Source of the DNA: Calonectria ilicicola | Lineage: Eukaryota; Ascomycota; Sordariomycetes; Hypocreales; Nectriaceae | Direction of reading: 5' to 3' | Assembly: GCA_020809705.1 (NCBI GenBank) | Contig: CP085830.1 | Span: forward strand, 2,046,001 to 2,110,000 | DNA length: 64,000 nucleotides | Shown here: in pieces, positions 11,501 through 24,059 of the stretch | Numbering within the stretch: the stretch's first letter is position 1 | How the letters are laid out: every line of letters starts with the position of its first letter | Position numbers and translations under genes: made by a program | Notes under the pieces: model-generated | What the model was told of the DNA's origin: nothing | Databases searched by the model: none | What the model saw: the letters and a program-made list of their open reading frames with translations, nothing else

Positions 11501-13707
11501 TCACGGTCTCTGCCAACACAGAAACACGTTGAATCGGCCTTTGATCTCAGTTGCATCTTTTCCGCCCGGTGAGCCAATCAAGACCGCGTATATCCCGTAT
11601 CTTGTTTCAACCTGGTGAGGGCCATCAGACCGGTGTCTCTTAGCTGCTGGCCAAATACCGGTCAAATGCATCGCGATTCGTGATTGTGCCAGCGGTCCTT
11701 TTTTTATTCATTTTTTGTCAGTGTGCACCAAACTTGGCTGACTGCTGAAGTCCAAGGGAAGAATCGCATGTCAGGAAATCCTTGATTTCGGCGCACTCCA
11801 GGGGTCTGTGTCTTGGTGATTTGAATAGTCATTTATGTATGTATGGTCATCCAACCGTGCGTCACGCTGTAGAAACCGGAACGGACCGAGGAGCGGGTAT
11901 GTTTGCAGCGAGGGATCGGTTTGTTATCAGTCTCTTGTCGTCCCGATGTCGAAGGCAAAGTCTTGGGCTGATTCGATATGGGTACATGGCATAGTCGATG
12001 ATCGATCACGGTCGGCTTCACGGCGGCTTCGGTGGAGTATGAATGTGCACAAAAAAAAAGGCAGCCAATTCCTACTATTTTCTCATGGCATATTTTGGCA
12101 AAGCATATCACTTATATCACACCGGCTCCTCAACTTCAATGCTCTGGTTTCCCCCTTCGCCTACAGGCCATGTTGTTTTCTCGCACCATCACACTGCATC
12201 GACTGCCACCATGCCATCGCTGGTTGGCAGGTTCACGATGCGGATGTATGCGGCCCTGGCGCTCCAGGCCACGTCTTGACGCCTGATCTTCCACACCCGC
12301 TCAAACTTCGACCCCAAATACCCATCTCTGTTCCATCAAGGGGGGGGCCGGCTCGGGGGCCAGCTCAGCATCGAACACCGATGCAAGCCCGCGGCAGGTG
12401 GAGTCGCAAGACGGGCGCCCCCGGGTATACTTGGCTTGGTCGCTGGCTGCGCCGTCGAGATGTAGCTAAGGCGCATGCCCAAATGCACATGCTTGGTTGC
12501 CTTCTGGCTGCCTTGTGCCTGGACCTTGAAGTACAAGGAGCCCCCAAGGCGCTATTGTGCCTACCCACCCGTTTCCTGGCGAATAATGATGCGCAGCAAC
12601 GTGGACAATGAGTTGTGTCAGCCAAGCTCTGATGCCGCCGGGGCATAATCGTTGGCAGTACTACTTCCTTGTATACCCTTTTCGGTATACTTGTTTCTTC
12701 CGAGGTTTGTGCTCCAAAAACAGCCACCAAGTCCTTTTGAGGCCAGACACTATCCATAGTCTCCCCCCCAAGGTAGGGCATCCTGGTGCCACCTTGGGTC
12801 GGCATCATGACCCAGTGACGACTCAAAAGAACCTAATGTCCAAGCACCCGTTTAATGGGTCATGGGATCGCCATCTCCATCCCCAGGGAGCGGGCTCCCC
12901 CGAAGCACAAAACAGACCCATCCATCCATCCACTGTAGCCCAAACCCACAAGGCCCAGTCCGTGGGTACCCAACAGTTGGCGCATTGTGTGTAGACCCAT
13001 CTCAGCATTGGGCAACAGTGGGCCCAAAACACGACGATTCTATCCTTGTCTGCTTCCAATTCAATTGCACCCAGTTCGGCACTAGCAACTTTGAAGTTTT
13101 TTTGGCTGTACTCTGTTACATTGAAACCCAAACCTCGCGCTACACCTGCACACGAGTACTAGTATACAAATCCTCATGCTATTGTAAGCTTGGAAAGGCC
13201 CAACGAGCCCGATACTACGAACACAATGAAACTCTCTTCGCCCCAGGCATTAATTTGTTTCTGCCCGAATCCCCGTCATCCGCTTGCCATTGGAGTCTGT
13301 CAACGAACTCTACCAACGACTCTGCGCCTTTGCCCTTGTACGCTCAAACCCGTCAACTTCCGTCCTCTTTGGCTCTTTGGCCGGCTTCCCCGTATCCACA
13401 TGACAAGGCTTTTCTCCGCCACCCGCTCTTCAGTGGCGCCACGTGCTAGATACCCAACGCCCCTGTTGCCTCTCGGCACCAGGATGAGTGAGCCTTTGTA
13501 GAGTTGTAGATCCACCAAATGCCCTTCTCCCACCCATTCTCATGTTGATAGTCCAAAAGACTCGCCTAGTCAGGGGCACAGCCATCACCACCACCGATCA
13601 GCCTAACATTGCAGGCTTCATGTCCCACATTACCCTGCGCGGGCTGCAAAGAAGCCTAGCATATCAACCAAACCATCGGGTTGCGCAGCCCTAGTGTGAA
13701 TCTATCT
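8575..13707. other. 5.1-kb gene-poor interval
   Basis: It separates the start of the coiled-coil gene from the stop of EMC2, both on the minus strand. Open frames here reach 258 codons but have random-looking composition, poor start contexts and no recognised motif. It contains low-complexity GGT/AGC triplets around 10360-10445, a (TGTGG)4 tract at 10758-10777 and purine-rich stretches at 10950-11040. It must include the promoter of the coiled-coil gene and the 3' UTR of EMC2; the rest may be a long leader, a non-coding RNA or decayed DNA. Confidence 0.5.
10758..10777. repeat. (TGTGG)4 microsatellite
   Basis: Four perfect copies of the pentamer TGTGG on the plus strand, inside the gene-poor interval. 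Confidence 0.9.
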
Positions 13708-14839
13708 TCACCGAGCCACATTTGATGATGATCTATCGAGCAGTTCCTTGGCCGCAGCAATCTCATCTGCATTGTACCCTTGCCATAACGGTTCTTGTGC
13801 CCCGTAACGTCGCACGATCTCGGCCAACTTCGCAGTTGATGCCTGGTTGAGCTTCTGGACTGTTGACTCCCCTGGCAGTGAGAAACCTTCGCCTTCAGTC
13901 TGTTTCTTGAATTTCCCGGGGTCGCTAAGAATCTCGTCGGTAACCTAAAATCATCAGTACACCAGCTTCCAAGTCAGCTCAATCCACCAACTCACTTTTT
14001 TCAGGCCATAGTATCCTCGCAGATAATCATCACAGAGCTCAATGCTTCGGCAAAATCGTTTCAATGACTCAGCAAGGTGCTTCTGGGGGGAAGCCTCGGT
14101 CCCAGCATTTACCGCCATTAAAAGGACTTCTCCCAGTCGGGCATGCATCTAGGGATTGGTTGTTAGGCAGGTATTTTTTCAAGTAAACCAGCAAAGCCAC
14201 GTACGTTCCAGGCATTTGGCGTCACCACAAGCACCTCTTCCAGCGCGAAAATAGCTTGCGAGTAAAGGCCTTGGGACAAATATAGATCTGCGAGCTCCGA
14301 CCACGCCTCGGCATCAGTAGGACTAAACTCAAGAAGCCATATCAAAGATGCAATCGCCTCGGAATTTTTCCCCATGGACCGAAACAAGGCGACTCTTCGT
14401 TTCGCAATAGGCTGCAGCCTGTTAGCCAAGATTCCCATGGCTTGTCATAAAGCAGTCTTACGACGTTTGCATTATTCTCTTGGAGGATGTCCTCGTACTC
14501 CTTCAATACCACCAGGAGCTCGGCTTGATTGCTAGCCTCTGCCTCCTTCACGAGGCCCTTCAGTGCCATAATTCGTTCATTATTATCGCCAAATCGTAGT
14601 ACCAATCGCTCCAAGCACTTGTGCGCTGATTCGTCATCGCTCGCTCGCAGGCAAGAGAGTAAGAGATTCTCGTAAATGGTCCATAGGTCGGCAGTCTCGG
14701 GGGCCGAGAAAAGGGAGGAGAGTGGCGACGCAGAGATTGCCTTGGGGTTCTTTTGTAGAATACTGGGAGCTTGTTCCGCAAGCTGGCGAACTTCGGCTGG
14801 GGATAGGTGGCCTTGCGGCTGCACAAGCGATGGGGCCAT
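13708..14839 (-). CDS. emc2: ER membrane protein complex subunit 2 (TPR protein)
   Basis: EMC2 is the cytosolic tetratricopeptide subunit of the ER membrane protein complex, an insertase for tail-anchored and polytopic proteins. Four exons (14839-14462, 14411-14205, 14148-13996, 13944-13708), all joined in phase 0, give 324 residues. Helical TPR pairs are visible: LWTIYENLLLSCLRASDDESAHKCLERLVLRFG, then RRVALFRSMGKNSEAIASLIWLLEFSPTDAEAWSELADLYLSQGLYSQAIFALEEVLVVTP, then MHARLGEVLLMA and SLKRFCRSIELCDDYLRGYYGL, the last being a strong family signature. No membrane segment or signal peptide, as expected. It is divergent from the tRNA methyltransferase gene with about 420 bp between starts. Confidence 0.9.
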
Positions 14840-15259
14840 AGCAGAAAGCTAATGGGCTAGAACGGGTCGCGTAGAGGAAAAGTATGACGCGGGTTGTGTG
14901 TTTGAGCAATTGTTAATTCGAAGGAATGTTCCCAGAAGAATTTGTCCACCGCTTGGCCTCTTGATGAAGACACAACTGGACACGGGAGACTTGACGTCGG
15001 ACGGACATGCCTGCTACACACGCTTGACATGATTGGTTCCACCAGCTCCAGAGCAGAAATTCGGCGTAACATCATCCCGATCCGAGATTTGGTCGCTTTC
15101 TCATTTGCCCCACAACTAAATTATTTCAGACAAAACCGCACAGCGAAAATTTCTTCATCAACAGTTGTTCTTTCTTCACTTTCGCAACGCATGATTTTGC
15201 GTTGACAAAGGCAGTCACTCCTTGCGCCTGCGAGTGCATGCTGCTAGCCACCATTGTCC
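14840..15259. promoter_or_regulatory. Divergent promoter region, EMC2 / TRM140
   Basis: About 420 bp between two divergent start codons, therefore a shared promoter region. AT-rich around 15100-15180. No specific motif was identified. Confidence 0.5.
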
Positions 15260-16590
15260 ATGATGGCGTCAACAATGCCGAGTGGCGATGCTGTCGTCGT
15301 TAATCCAATCGCTGAGCCCGTCCCCGCCCCCGTCGAGAACATGGCCGCGTTGGATATCAAGGACTCGGAGGCGCAGACTGCTAACCAGGTGCCACCTCAT
15401 CGATCACACGACCCTGCCAAAAACTTGAAACGGACCGATCCCTTTCAGTTTGGCAGCCGCTATCTGAACGAAGGAGATGATGTCTTCGAGTTCAATGCTT
15501 GGGATCATGTCGAGACTGATGATGCGTACAAGGCGCACGCTGAAGAACAATACGCCAAGCAGCGCCAGCACCCTGTGTCTGACTTTGAAAAGAGTACGTA
15601 CCCCTTTTTTTCTACTTTCCTCCTACACAAATTGGCTTTCAGGCCAGGTGTTTATGATGATTCCAAACCAAATGCATAGTTCATCTGAATCTAATGAAGA
15701 CAAACCTTACCTTCAATTCTTTCGCTCCCATCTGATACACCACCTTCACACTCTGTCATATTTTCTACCACAGTTGTGAATCAGACGCGCTAACCAACCG
15801 TCTAGAAAAGTTCAACACAGACCCCGCTAAATGGTGGAATCTTTTTTACAAGAACAACCAGGCCAACTTCTTCAAGAACCGAAAATGGTTACAGCAGGAA
15901 TTCCCTATTCTTGATGAGGTGGCGAAAGAGGACGCCGGTCCCAAGCTCATCTTGGAAATCGGTGCAGGAGCTGGTAACACGGCATTCCCAATCCTGGCCA
16001 ATAATAAAAACCCACAGCTGAAGGTACACGCCTGCGACTACTCCAAAACTGCCGTAGAAGTCATGCGAAACCATGAGGGATACGACCTCAAGCACATGCA
16101 GGCCGATGTGTGGGATGCTTCAAGTGATAGCTTACCCCCTGGCCTCGAGGAAGGATCCGTAGATGTCGCCATCATGATTTTCATCTTCTCTGCTCTCGCT
16201 CCTAACCAGTGGGAGCAGACTGTGCGCAATGTGCACAGACTCCTCAAGCCTGGTGGGCTGGTCTGCTTCCGAGACTATGGAAGAGGAGATCTTGCCCAGG
16301 TTCGGTTCCGCAAGGGCCGTTATCTTGAGGAAAACTTTTACCTGCGGGGCGATGGAACCCGCGTCTACTTTTTTGACCAGGGCGAACTAGCCGATATCTG
16401 GTCAGGCAAGAGCCTTGCTACCAGTGATATTGCTAAGACCGAAACACCGGATGAAGAGGCCGGGACAAGTGACTTTCCCAAACTGTTCGACATTGAGAAC
16501 CTAGGAGTCGACAGACGCATGCTTGTTAATAGAGCTGAGAAGATCAAGATGTATAGATGTTGGCTGCAAGGCCGATTTAGAAAGAAATAG
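15260..16590 (+). CDS. trm140: tRNA N3-methylcytidine-32 methyltransferase
   Basis: SAM-dependent enzyme of the TRM140/METTL2 family that makes m3C32 in certain tRNAs. Two exons (15260-15593 and 15806-16590, phase 1) give 372 residues. The 212-nt intron is long for this window. The N-terminal part has the family motif RTDPFQFGSRYL and VFEFNAWDHVE, then KWWNLFYKNNQANFFKNRKW, and the SAM-binding motif LILEIGAGAGNT near residue 160, followed by CDYSKTAVEVM. The distal CFRDYGRGD and RVYFFDQGEL segments are also family hallmarks. Two in-frame ATGs (15260, 15263) are adjacent, so the start may be one codon later. No actin-binding extension as in yeast Abp140. Confidence 0.93.
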
Positions 16591-16724
16591 ACAATACATC
16601 ACAAATGAAAGAACATGTATGCCCTTCGCTTGTGACGTAACTTGATGCTGTATGTTATGTTGAACGACTAAATGATGGTCACTCAAACCTACCATGGCAA
16701 CCATGTCCCATGATCCTACCCTAT

Positions 16725-17902
16725 TCAATAAAGTAAAGCCTCACGAACCCTCAACCTATCCTCAGAACCAAATCCAATGCTATCGAGATATGCGTCCAAG
16801 CCGCCGTAAGTAGCGTCCAAATGGCACTGTATACCCACAATCATATCCTTGGCGGTATATGCCCACTCCTCTGTGAGGCCAATCTCCCGGATCTCAACCA
16901 GCCTCTCTTCCCGTTCAGGGATCAGTGCTTCGTCAGTGAGACCATAATCGTACTCGATAGCTGAGGTGGGGATTCCCAAAATCATCAATACCAATGCACA
17001 GATGAGACCTGCCAGTTATGGACAAGTCAGCTTGTAGAAAGCGCTGAAAGAAAAGTATATGTTTTACCTGTCCGATCTTTACCGTGTGTACAATGAACTA
17101 CAGAAGGGAGAGCTCCAGTATTAGCATATAGCGAGAGTGTCTCCTTGATCTCAACAGGCGCATGATCAAGAGTGTCGCGAGCTAAGCCAACAAGCCCGCG
17201 AGGTATCATGACACGTGAACCGATGATCTGGATAGCATTCATGCGATAGCCAAATAGGAATAGGAACAGGAAACGTCTATTAAGTTTTCGTGTTAGCTGG
17301 TTGGCTGCCTCTTTTGAGTGGCTTGAATTCACATGAGATCCCACCACCCCAGCTGGCTCAGCCAAAATTTCTCCAGGGGGCGGCCCGTGATCTTAATTTC
17401 TCGGTAATCTAGTCCGTGTATATACACAGGCTCTGCCAGGGCGGCATTGAGTTTAGCGAGAGAGGGGTCGTTAGCTTGCGTTTTGCGTCTCTTTTCTTTG
17501 TTGATATGCTCTGTTCTACATGGGGATCAGAACGAGACGATCTGATAACGAGCTTAGCTTATGCAACACATACCTTGTTCTCAGGTCGATCACTGTCTTC
17601 ATTGCAAGATCATCTGTAATGTATTCCCTATCGGCTAGAGTGGCATCGTCTGAGGCATCTGAAGTGAGCGAGGCTGTACGGGATGGGGTAGTTGATCGTA
17701 TTAAGTCCCACCTAGTCTCGCAGATCGATAAAATATACCTTCTCTGACTCGCCTATTCGGTGATTAACTCGGTTTAATCTGACGGGTTGGGTTCTTCCTC
17801 TGACAGATGTCTGTTTGCTCACCTTACACCGAGAAAATCGTTCACCGTTTTGCCCACATCTCGAAAGTTGAGGACATTTTGAAAGTCACCTGGAGCGGAC
17901 AT
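16725..17902 (-). CDS. Protein tyrosine/dual-specificity phosphatase-like protein
   Basis: Six exons (17902-17823, 17752-17712, 17649-17574, 17515-17333, 17276-17068, 17008-16725) give 290 residues. The protein starts with NVLNFRDVG, continues with REGIFYRSAR and KTVIDLRT, and has the catalytic P-loop HCTHGKDRTG with nucleophile Cys189 and Arg195 (CX5R). These are the signatures of the fungal family that resembles bacterial tyrosine phosphatases and lipid phosphatases (Y_phosphatase3). The substrate cannot be told from sequence. Intron 2 has two possible acceptors nine bases apart (exon starts 17649 or 17658), both in frame, differing by three residues. The stop lies only 134 bp from the stop of the convergent TRM140 gene. 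Confidence 0.88.
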
Positions 17903-19946
17903 GGTGCGGGACACTGATTGGCACAGACGACAGCTGTTAAGCGTACATGAACCCACACCAAAGTTGGGACGGTGGGTGAGATTAGATGAATACGTGCCAA
18001 GTACCAGGCAGAGGCTGACGTTGAAGATTTTACAATTCTCGGACCCGCCTAATTCCATAGCTACCCTACAGTGTAACCGCAAGAACTTGTTATTTTATTT
18101 TATTTTTCTTAAAAAATAAAGACTCGCAAAAAAAAAAAAGATTTCTTTTTTCTGCTTCAATCATCTTCTATGAAAGATCTCTCCTAATGAGACCCACGAA
18201 CTACCGATTATCTAGAGGAGAAATCCGAAAATCCTTCTGCCCCCCTCTTCCTCACAAAGTTGTTTTGGAATATGCGGGAAAGTAGTCGATCACGAAGACC
18301 AAATTAGAAGGACTCCCGAACTACTGCCGGGGGTTTCGGCATCCGAGAATAGACCCACCAAGGATGACCCCTCGCAAGAAACCAGTAAGAAACCAAGGTC
18401 GATCCCAATGCCGGTATACGTCAAGCGTGCATTCCAGGATGGAGAGATTGAGTTGGGTGAGGCGCGGAAAGAGTTTGGTGCTGCTTGGTGGCTTGGAAGA
18501 TCTGCGCCTAACCACTAAAAGCCTGGACTAGTAGCCTCGACGCTGAAAAGATGACGAAGATGAGAACACAGCCGCACAGTGCGAACTGTGGAAGATGGCA
18601 TGTTGAGGCGCTAGAACCTGTGAATAGATTCGTTTAGGTCCAGGCTAGAAGAGTGGCAGTCAAGCCAGATGTCAGTACCAGCGCATGTATGTCTTTCCCA
18701 CAACAGCAGTCGAAACTGTATGTCTTGGAATGACTGTGCGAGGTCAAGACATGATGCATTGACTTCACCTGCGCCAATGCTTGCTTGTAAGACGCTACAG
18801 ACGCAAGATTCACATGATTGTGTGTGATGGGGAGCATCAGGACCTCTCTCTGTCCTGCCCAGTGCCCTCGTATCACGCACTGGCCGTCACTGTGACCGGG
18901 GGGTCCCGCTTGGTTGCTAGCGCCAAATGTCGAGATCATCATCGAGGGTCCTATGACGTCAGGACCCAACACATTCTGGGGTATGGGTAACTTGTGTACG
19001 TTTTGCTGCTGCGCCTGCGAGCCTGTGGCCCCGGGCTGTTATGGCCGGACTGGATGCTTCTATTACGGGAGAATGAGCTGCACAGACCCTGACGTAGGAA
19101 AATGATTGCTGGATGGGTCCCAGTTAGGCTGGGCTAGCTCAGTCCGTGTGCGGCAAGGAAGCCAGCCGCACCGTCTGGCTGTATGTACTGTAGTAGGTAC
19201 ACTGGCGGTTCGTCTGATATCACCGTCATTGTCTCGGTCGATTAAACTCGAGTTTTAAAGCCATATATCGTCCCCTCGTCCCTCGTCTCCCACCCACCGC
19301 ACCGTCTCGCCCGCTACGTCTGCACGTCTCAGATACACACTTTTGCTTTGTATATTTTTTTCCTTTTTACATTTTGGTTTCAATCCTCGATACGGGATTT
19401 CTGCTCAGCCCCTCCTTCACATTGACTGCTCTCAATCTATGACCCCATCGCTCCCCCGCGCACCCCCTCCCACTGCCAGACTTGTACACGAAACAGACGG
19501 TCCTACATTGCTACATTGTCGTCATATCAACCCACCGACGCGTCGCCACACTGACCTGGTCAGCTCCCTGCAACGACACCCCGTCTTCCCGCAGCATCCT
19601 TCTCGAATGCACCACTCGCATGCCGACAGTAAAACCCCCGAGATCGAATTGACGTACACCGACGGACCCCATACTGCTTCACCCGACAAATCCTGCGCCA
19701 CACTCCTGCCACCATCGCACCTATCATCGACTTATACGTCTATCAAACAAGCACCCTAGGCATTCCCAGACTGTCGCTTTGCAGATTAGGCTGCTGGGCT
19801 ATTGCCCGAACATTTCTTGTACAAGCCTAGCTTGTTTCTAAGCGGCTGCTTACATCTCGTATTTGGAGAGGCAGCTGCTTCAAAGCCGTCTTAGATCCCC
19901 TCCCACACAGACGCATCCCCTGGGCCATCCCCCCCCGCCACCAGCC
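17903..19946. promoter_or_regulatory. Divergent intergenic region, phosphatase / Eis1
   Basis: About 2 kb between two divergent start codons. A run of A near 18130 and AT-rich DNA at 18085-18125 lie near the phosphatase side. Near the Eis1 side there is a TTTTAAAGCCATATAT TATA-like segment around 19255 followed by a strongly C/T-rich leader (19265-19330), a common layout of fungal core promoters. No supported gene. Confidence 0.5.
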
Positions 19947-22264
19947 ATGATTCAAACCTCGTCAGCGCCAGGGCCAGGTACGTGTACATGCACCAAGTTC
20001 CCATTCACACCCAAACACCCCCCCGGTCCTTTCGGCCCCCGGCCTGTCAAACCGCTCACATGCGAATAGGCCCCGGGCCTGGTGGCCGCCTCAAATATGC
20101 TGAGCCCCGCGACCTGCCCAGCTATCCATCTTCCGGCCTCCGTCCTGATGGTGCTGCTGCTAGTGCCGCTGCTTCTCTTGGATGGTCCAGCCAAAAATCT
20201 ATCGAGTGCTGGAAGCCCGATAAGACTTCCGAGGCCTTCGCGGCCGCCGTGTTAGCCAAGGATTACAAGATGGCACCCGCGTGGGAGCCGACATCCAGCC
20301 CGGCTGGCGCCAAAGCTGCCTTGTTGGCTGTGGGTTCAGCCAACGCCGCAAACAGATCAGCGAACAAGATGACACCAGCCCCGAAGAACTCTCAGGACGG
20401 CTGGGGAAGCTCTGCAGCTACCCAAGCCTTCAATGCAAGCCGCGCAAACTCGACACGCCAACTCCACCCTTCGACTTCGACTAAATCTTTGCAGAGTCAG
20501 AGGTCGCTTGTCGCCGCCCAAGGAGCCATGAAGGGCATGAGACCCCGAGCTATTTCAACCCCCGCCGCACCTCAGACATCTGAGTCTTATCCCGAAAAAT
20601 CGTTGGTTGCGTCCAATGCGCTGAGTGGTGCCACGCTGGCGCACCAAGCTTTCCTTGGATCCAAGACATCCACTGAGAATGCTGGCGCTGTGCCCGTCAC
20701 CACGATGACTCGTAACATGTTTACGTCGCAGCCACCTGTCAAGCTGGAGGTAGATGAGCGCCTAAATAACGAAAAACTGCACGCCACTGCAGTCGAGATG
20801 GCACGGAAAATGTACAGCCAACAGCAGAGAATGGTGGACCAAACCAAGGAAAGTTATGGCCACGATTCCAGCGCGAACACCCAGAAGCCAAAGCCCTACA
20901 TTGACCTTCAAGAGGTTGCATACAGGCAAGCTCAAGAACGGCTTGCTAAGCTCCAGAGCGAGCATCAAAAAAACAGAGAATTCAGTGAATATTACGGCAA
21001 TTCATCTCACACGCGCCATCGCTTCTCTCTCACCTCTAGGTTGAGACGAAGGTCTTCTAGTGACGGTGATCTTGATGACCGCAAACAAACCGAGAAGATT
21101 CGGCAACAAATGTCGCTATTTTCAAACAAACTATCTGAAATCGACGAACAAAAGCGCAAAAAGGACCGTGATGCTCTCTTGGCTGTTGCGCAACGAAATG
21201 TGACAGCTCGCCTGCAAGGTATGGACCAAAAGGTCTACCATGAAACTGGTCAAGTTAACCCGACTATGTTGACTGAGTGGGAGCTAAAAGCCCACCAAGT
21301 GGCCAATGCCAACCACGAATCCCGTGTCGAGAATAAAGGCAAAGTCGATATCGGTGGTGGCAAGTTCATGAAACTAGAGGATGTTGATGCTATCGCATCC
21401 AAGAGAGTGCAACCTATTTTGGATAATATTAAAGAAAAGGCTGACGCCGAACGTGAGCGTCAGGCCGCTCTAAGGATGGAAGAGGAGGCCAAAAAGGCTG
21501 AGGCGGAAAAGGAAAAGGCCAGAGAACGCGAGATTAAGGAAATCACGCGAAAGCTGAAAGGTGAGTTGAAGAGCAGACAGTTCTCTGACTGTTGCTAACG
21601 GCTAGTTACAGAACAAGATAAGCAAGAAGAGAGAGCAAAAAGAGAGGAGGCTAGGGCTTCTAGAGCCGAGCAAAAACGCCAAGCGAAGGAAGGAAGACGG
21701 AGACCTCGTCCACACTCGATCGCCGTGGGTGGATATGAGGCCTATCACAGCAGGACTACGGTGCCTGCTGAGACTCAGGATGAGCCTTTCCCGGAACGCT
21801 CCCCAAGAGCTAATCTTCAAACACACACTGTGATAACAACAAACGAACGACGAAAGTCAGACGAGTCTGCGACGTCACCAACAGCCAGGGTAAAAGATTG
21901 GATCAAGAACCGCTTTTCCCGAGGGAAGTCACTTAGCGAAAGCGAGAAGCAGAGTGACAAGAGGCAGAGTTTCCTTGGGGGCGCGGCCCTCCGAGGCTTA
22001 GAAACGAACCGCAGCACTATGAGTTTGGACAACCGGGCCACAAGTATGCGTGACGTTGCGCTTGCGGGAAGAAGCGAAGGACCCGAAACGAATGACCAGG
22101 ACTCGATCCAAGACTCTCGCGGAGTAAGTCCGATAAGTTCGGACGACGGCGCCAGTGCTCCCGAATATACCATGTCACCACCTAGGCCGATTGGCGGACA
22201 CATCCTGCGAGACAGCCAAAGTCCCTCAAGGGACTCCCGGTTCCGAGAGATGATGGATCATTGA
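19947..22264 (+). CDS. eis1: Eisosome protein 1
   Basis: Component of eisosomes, the plasma-membrane furrow complexes organised by Pil1/Lsp1. Three exons (19947-19977, 20070-21560, 21606-22264, both introns phase 1) give 726 residues. The family block is clear near the N-terminus: GGRLKYAEPRDLPSYPSSGL, then AAASAAASLGW, then WKPDKTSEAFAAAVLAKDYK and MAPAWEPTSSPAGAKAALLA. The middle has coiled-coil stretches with REIKEITRKLK-type helices, and the C-terminal third is Ser/Arg-rich and probably disordered and phosphorylated. The 31-nt first exon encodes a Gly/Pro leader in agreement with the GGR start of the conserved block. Confidence 0.93.
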
Positions 22265-23798
22265 AACGAACTTTGATTGTACTATTCATTCCAGCGTCGG
22301 CTAGCACGGAAGATACCCTATTTTAAATGTATTTTTTAGGACTGTATAAATTATGTGTCGACATTCAACACAATTAATATGGAGTACTTGATGATGATGG
22401 ACTTCTGGTCAGACATGTACCTTGACGAGAAGTTGGTCATTTCAATGAAATTTGATAGGCGATGTGCACTTCAGTTGACAGTGATTCATCTCTCTCTGGG
22501 TGTGTGGGGGAGTTCAGGACTATGGGCTCGGATTTCGCAAGATGTCTAGGCTGCAGTCCATTGTCGTATCCCAAAAATTTTGAGTAAAACCGGGGCATCT
22601 AAATACCCCCTTTCTGTAAAGTGATCCTAAAAGATGATTTCGGTAACGTGAAGGAGTGTCATGACCAACAACACTATACGTTTACGAAGGCTCCTCCTGT
22701 CAAGGCGTGTTATGATGCTAGCGTACTCCTAAATAATAAAATTTGTCAAAGCTCAGGGCTGTAGGCTGACTGGGATTCCTCATCTACATCCGGCTGGCAA
22801 CGGCCGTTGGACTTTCCTGGCCTAGTTTCAAACATATTGTTGGTTCGGGCAAGGCGATTGCGTATTGACGCACATTTCATCGTCCAGCGAGTTTCTATCA
22901 CAAACGCCAAGATACCCACTCACAGACCTTCTCTCACTGTTGGTTCTAATCAGATAACCACGGACCCTGTGTTCCTTGCCGTCGTGTTGCCGCAAGATGG
23001 GACACGGTTAAAACACTCCCCCCCTTCGGAAAAAAAATATCTCAAAACATTGCATCTAGGCTTTTGTGATTCACACAACCTCTCCACCCTTTCTGCGCTT
23101 CTACCAATAAAAAGCGTTTGGAGTTAAGACACGGAGCCACATGGATCGCCTTGTTGGCTGCGTAGAATTCAGTATGCCAAGCAATATATGCAAGAGAATC
23201 GGCTAGACCGGCGCAGGAATTCGGTGCCCTTCCTGCATCTTTCTCAAAGAGGGAAACGCCACTGTGTAATCGGTAGGCTGCAATCCCCGATCTCGCAGTT
23301 CATCTGACATTTTCTACGATTGTTGGCATTCAATAGAGAATTGCAAACTAGAGCTTTACACACCAAATAACCAGCCTGGCGCATCGAGGATGTTTCCAGT
23401 TCCAAGGGAATCGCGGAAATAGTTCCGTTCGCGATGGAATTAGGAACCAAATTTCTGAATAGGAGGAGCTGCTCGTTGGTTGATGAGATTTCGGATGTTG
23501 GTGGCTGATTTGCGGTGGTGGACGCCCCAATGAAGGAATTATCATCCAAGCACGGGCGGTAAGATTCACTTGCATTAGCTGCGAACCTTTCCGTTCCCAT
23601 CTTTTGTTTCCTATATCGGGCTTGGTTCGATAGCCCCCATGCTTCTTGATACCATCCTGAGTCGAATAGTGACAAGGTTGTGCATCCTTTTCAGTAGCCA
23701 AAAGTCGTAAGCGGCAGTTTGCCGCGACACGGTGACCAATTATCGCCGGAAAGTCTCGTCTCCCATACTTGAGGGAGGTCTGCATGATAGTGCCTTGT
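22265..23798. other. Gene-poor interval downstream of Eis1
   Basis: AT-rich in its first 500 bp. Open frames are short and interrupted on both strands. A plus-strand stretch around 23385-23500 reads protein-like for about 35 codons before a stop, so decayed coding DNA is possible. Nothing was recognised. Confidence 0.45.
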
Positions 23799-24001
23799 GA
23801 TGAGGCGCCTTCCCAATTGATGCTCGTGCTTCTCTCAAAACTGATGATCCAGAGATGTTGGCCCGTGATAGGATGAGGGATCTATCCGGCGTTGGTAACA
23901 CTGCCAACCAGATTGAGGTGGCTATGTCAGCTAGGACTTTGTTAGAGGTCAGCCAGATATATAACGAGAGCGTGGAGTCTGAGGTGAGCGTGGACGAATA
24001 A
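23799..24001 (+). pseudogene. Possible coding remnant, unknown family
   Basis: A 66-codon open frame without an own start, preceded in frame by two TGA codons, reads as a plausible protein C-terminus: it includes DPEMLARDRMRDLSGV and ANQIEVAMSARTLLEV and ends with an acidic tail. Composition and amphipathic pattern are protein-like, unlike other frames here. Either it is the last exon of a gene whose upstream exons I cannot find, or a relic. Function unknown. Confidence 0.35.
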
Positions 24002-24059
24002 CCCCCCGAAGCTCGCTGAACAAAAAAGTCTCAACAAATTTGTTTCTTCTACATTCGAA

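Noticed and set aside
11835..13449. Plus-strand open frames of 258 and 195 codons in the gene-poor region
   Set aside because: Random-looking composition, no domain motif, and no plausible intron/exon extension.
23628..23645. GGTTCGATAG as a tRNA B-box
   Set aside because: Does not match GGTTCGANTCC and no cloverleaf or A-box is found at the right distance.
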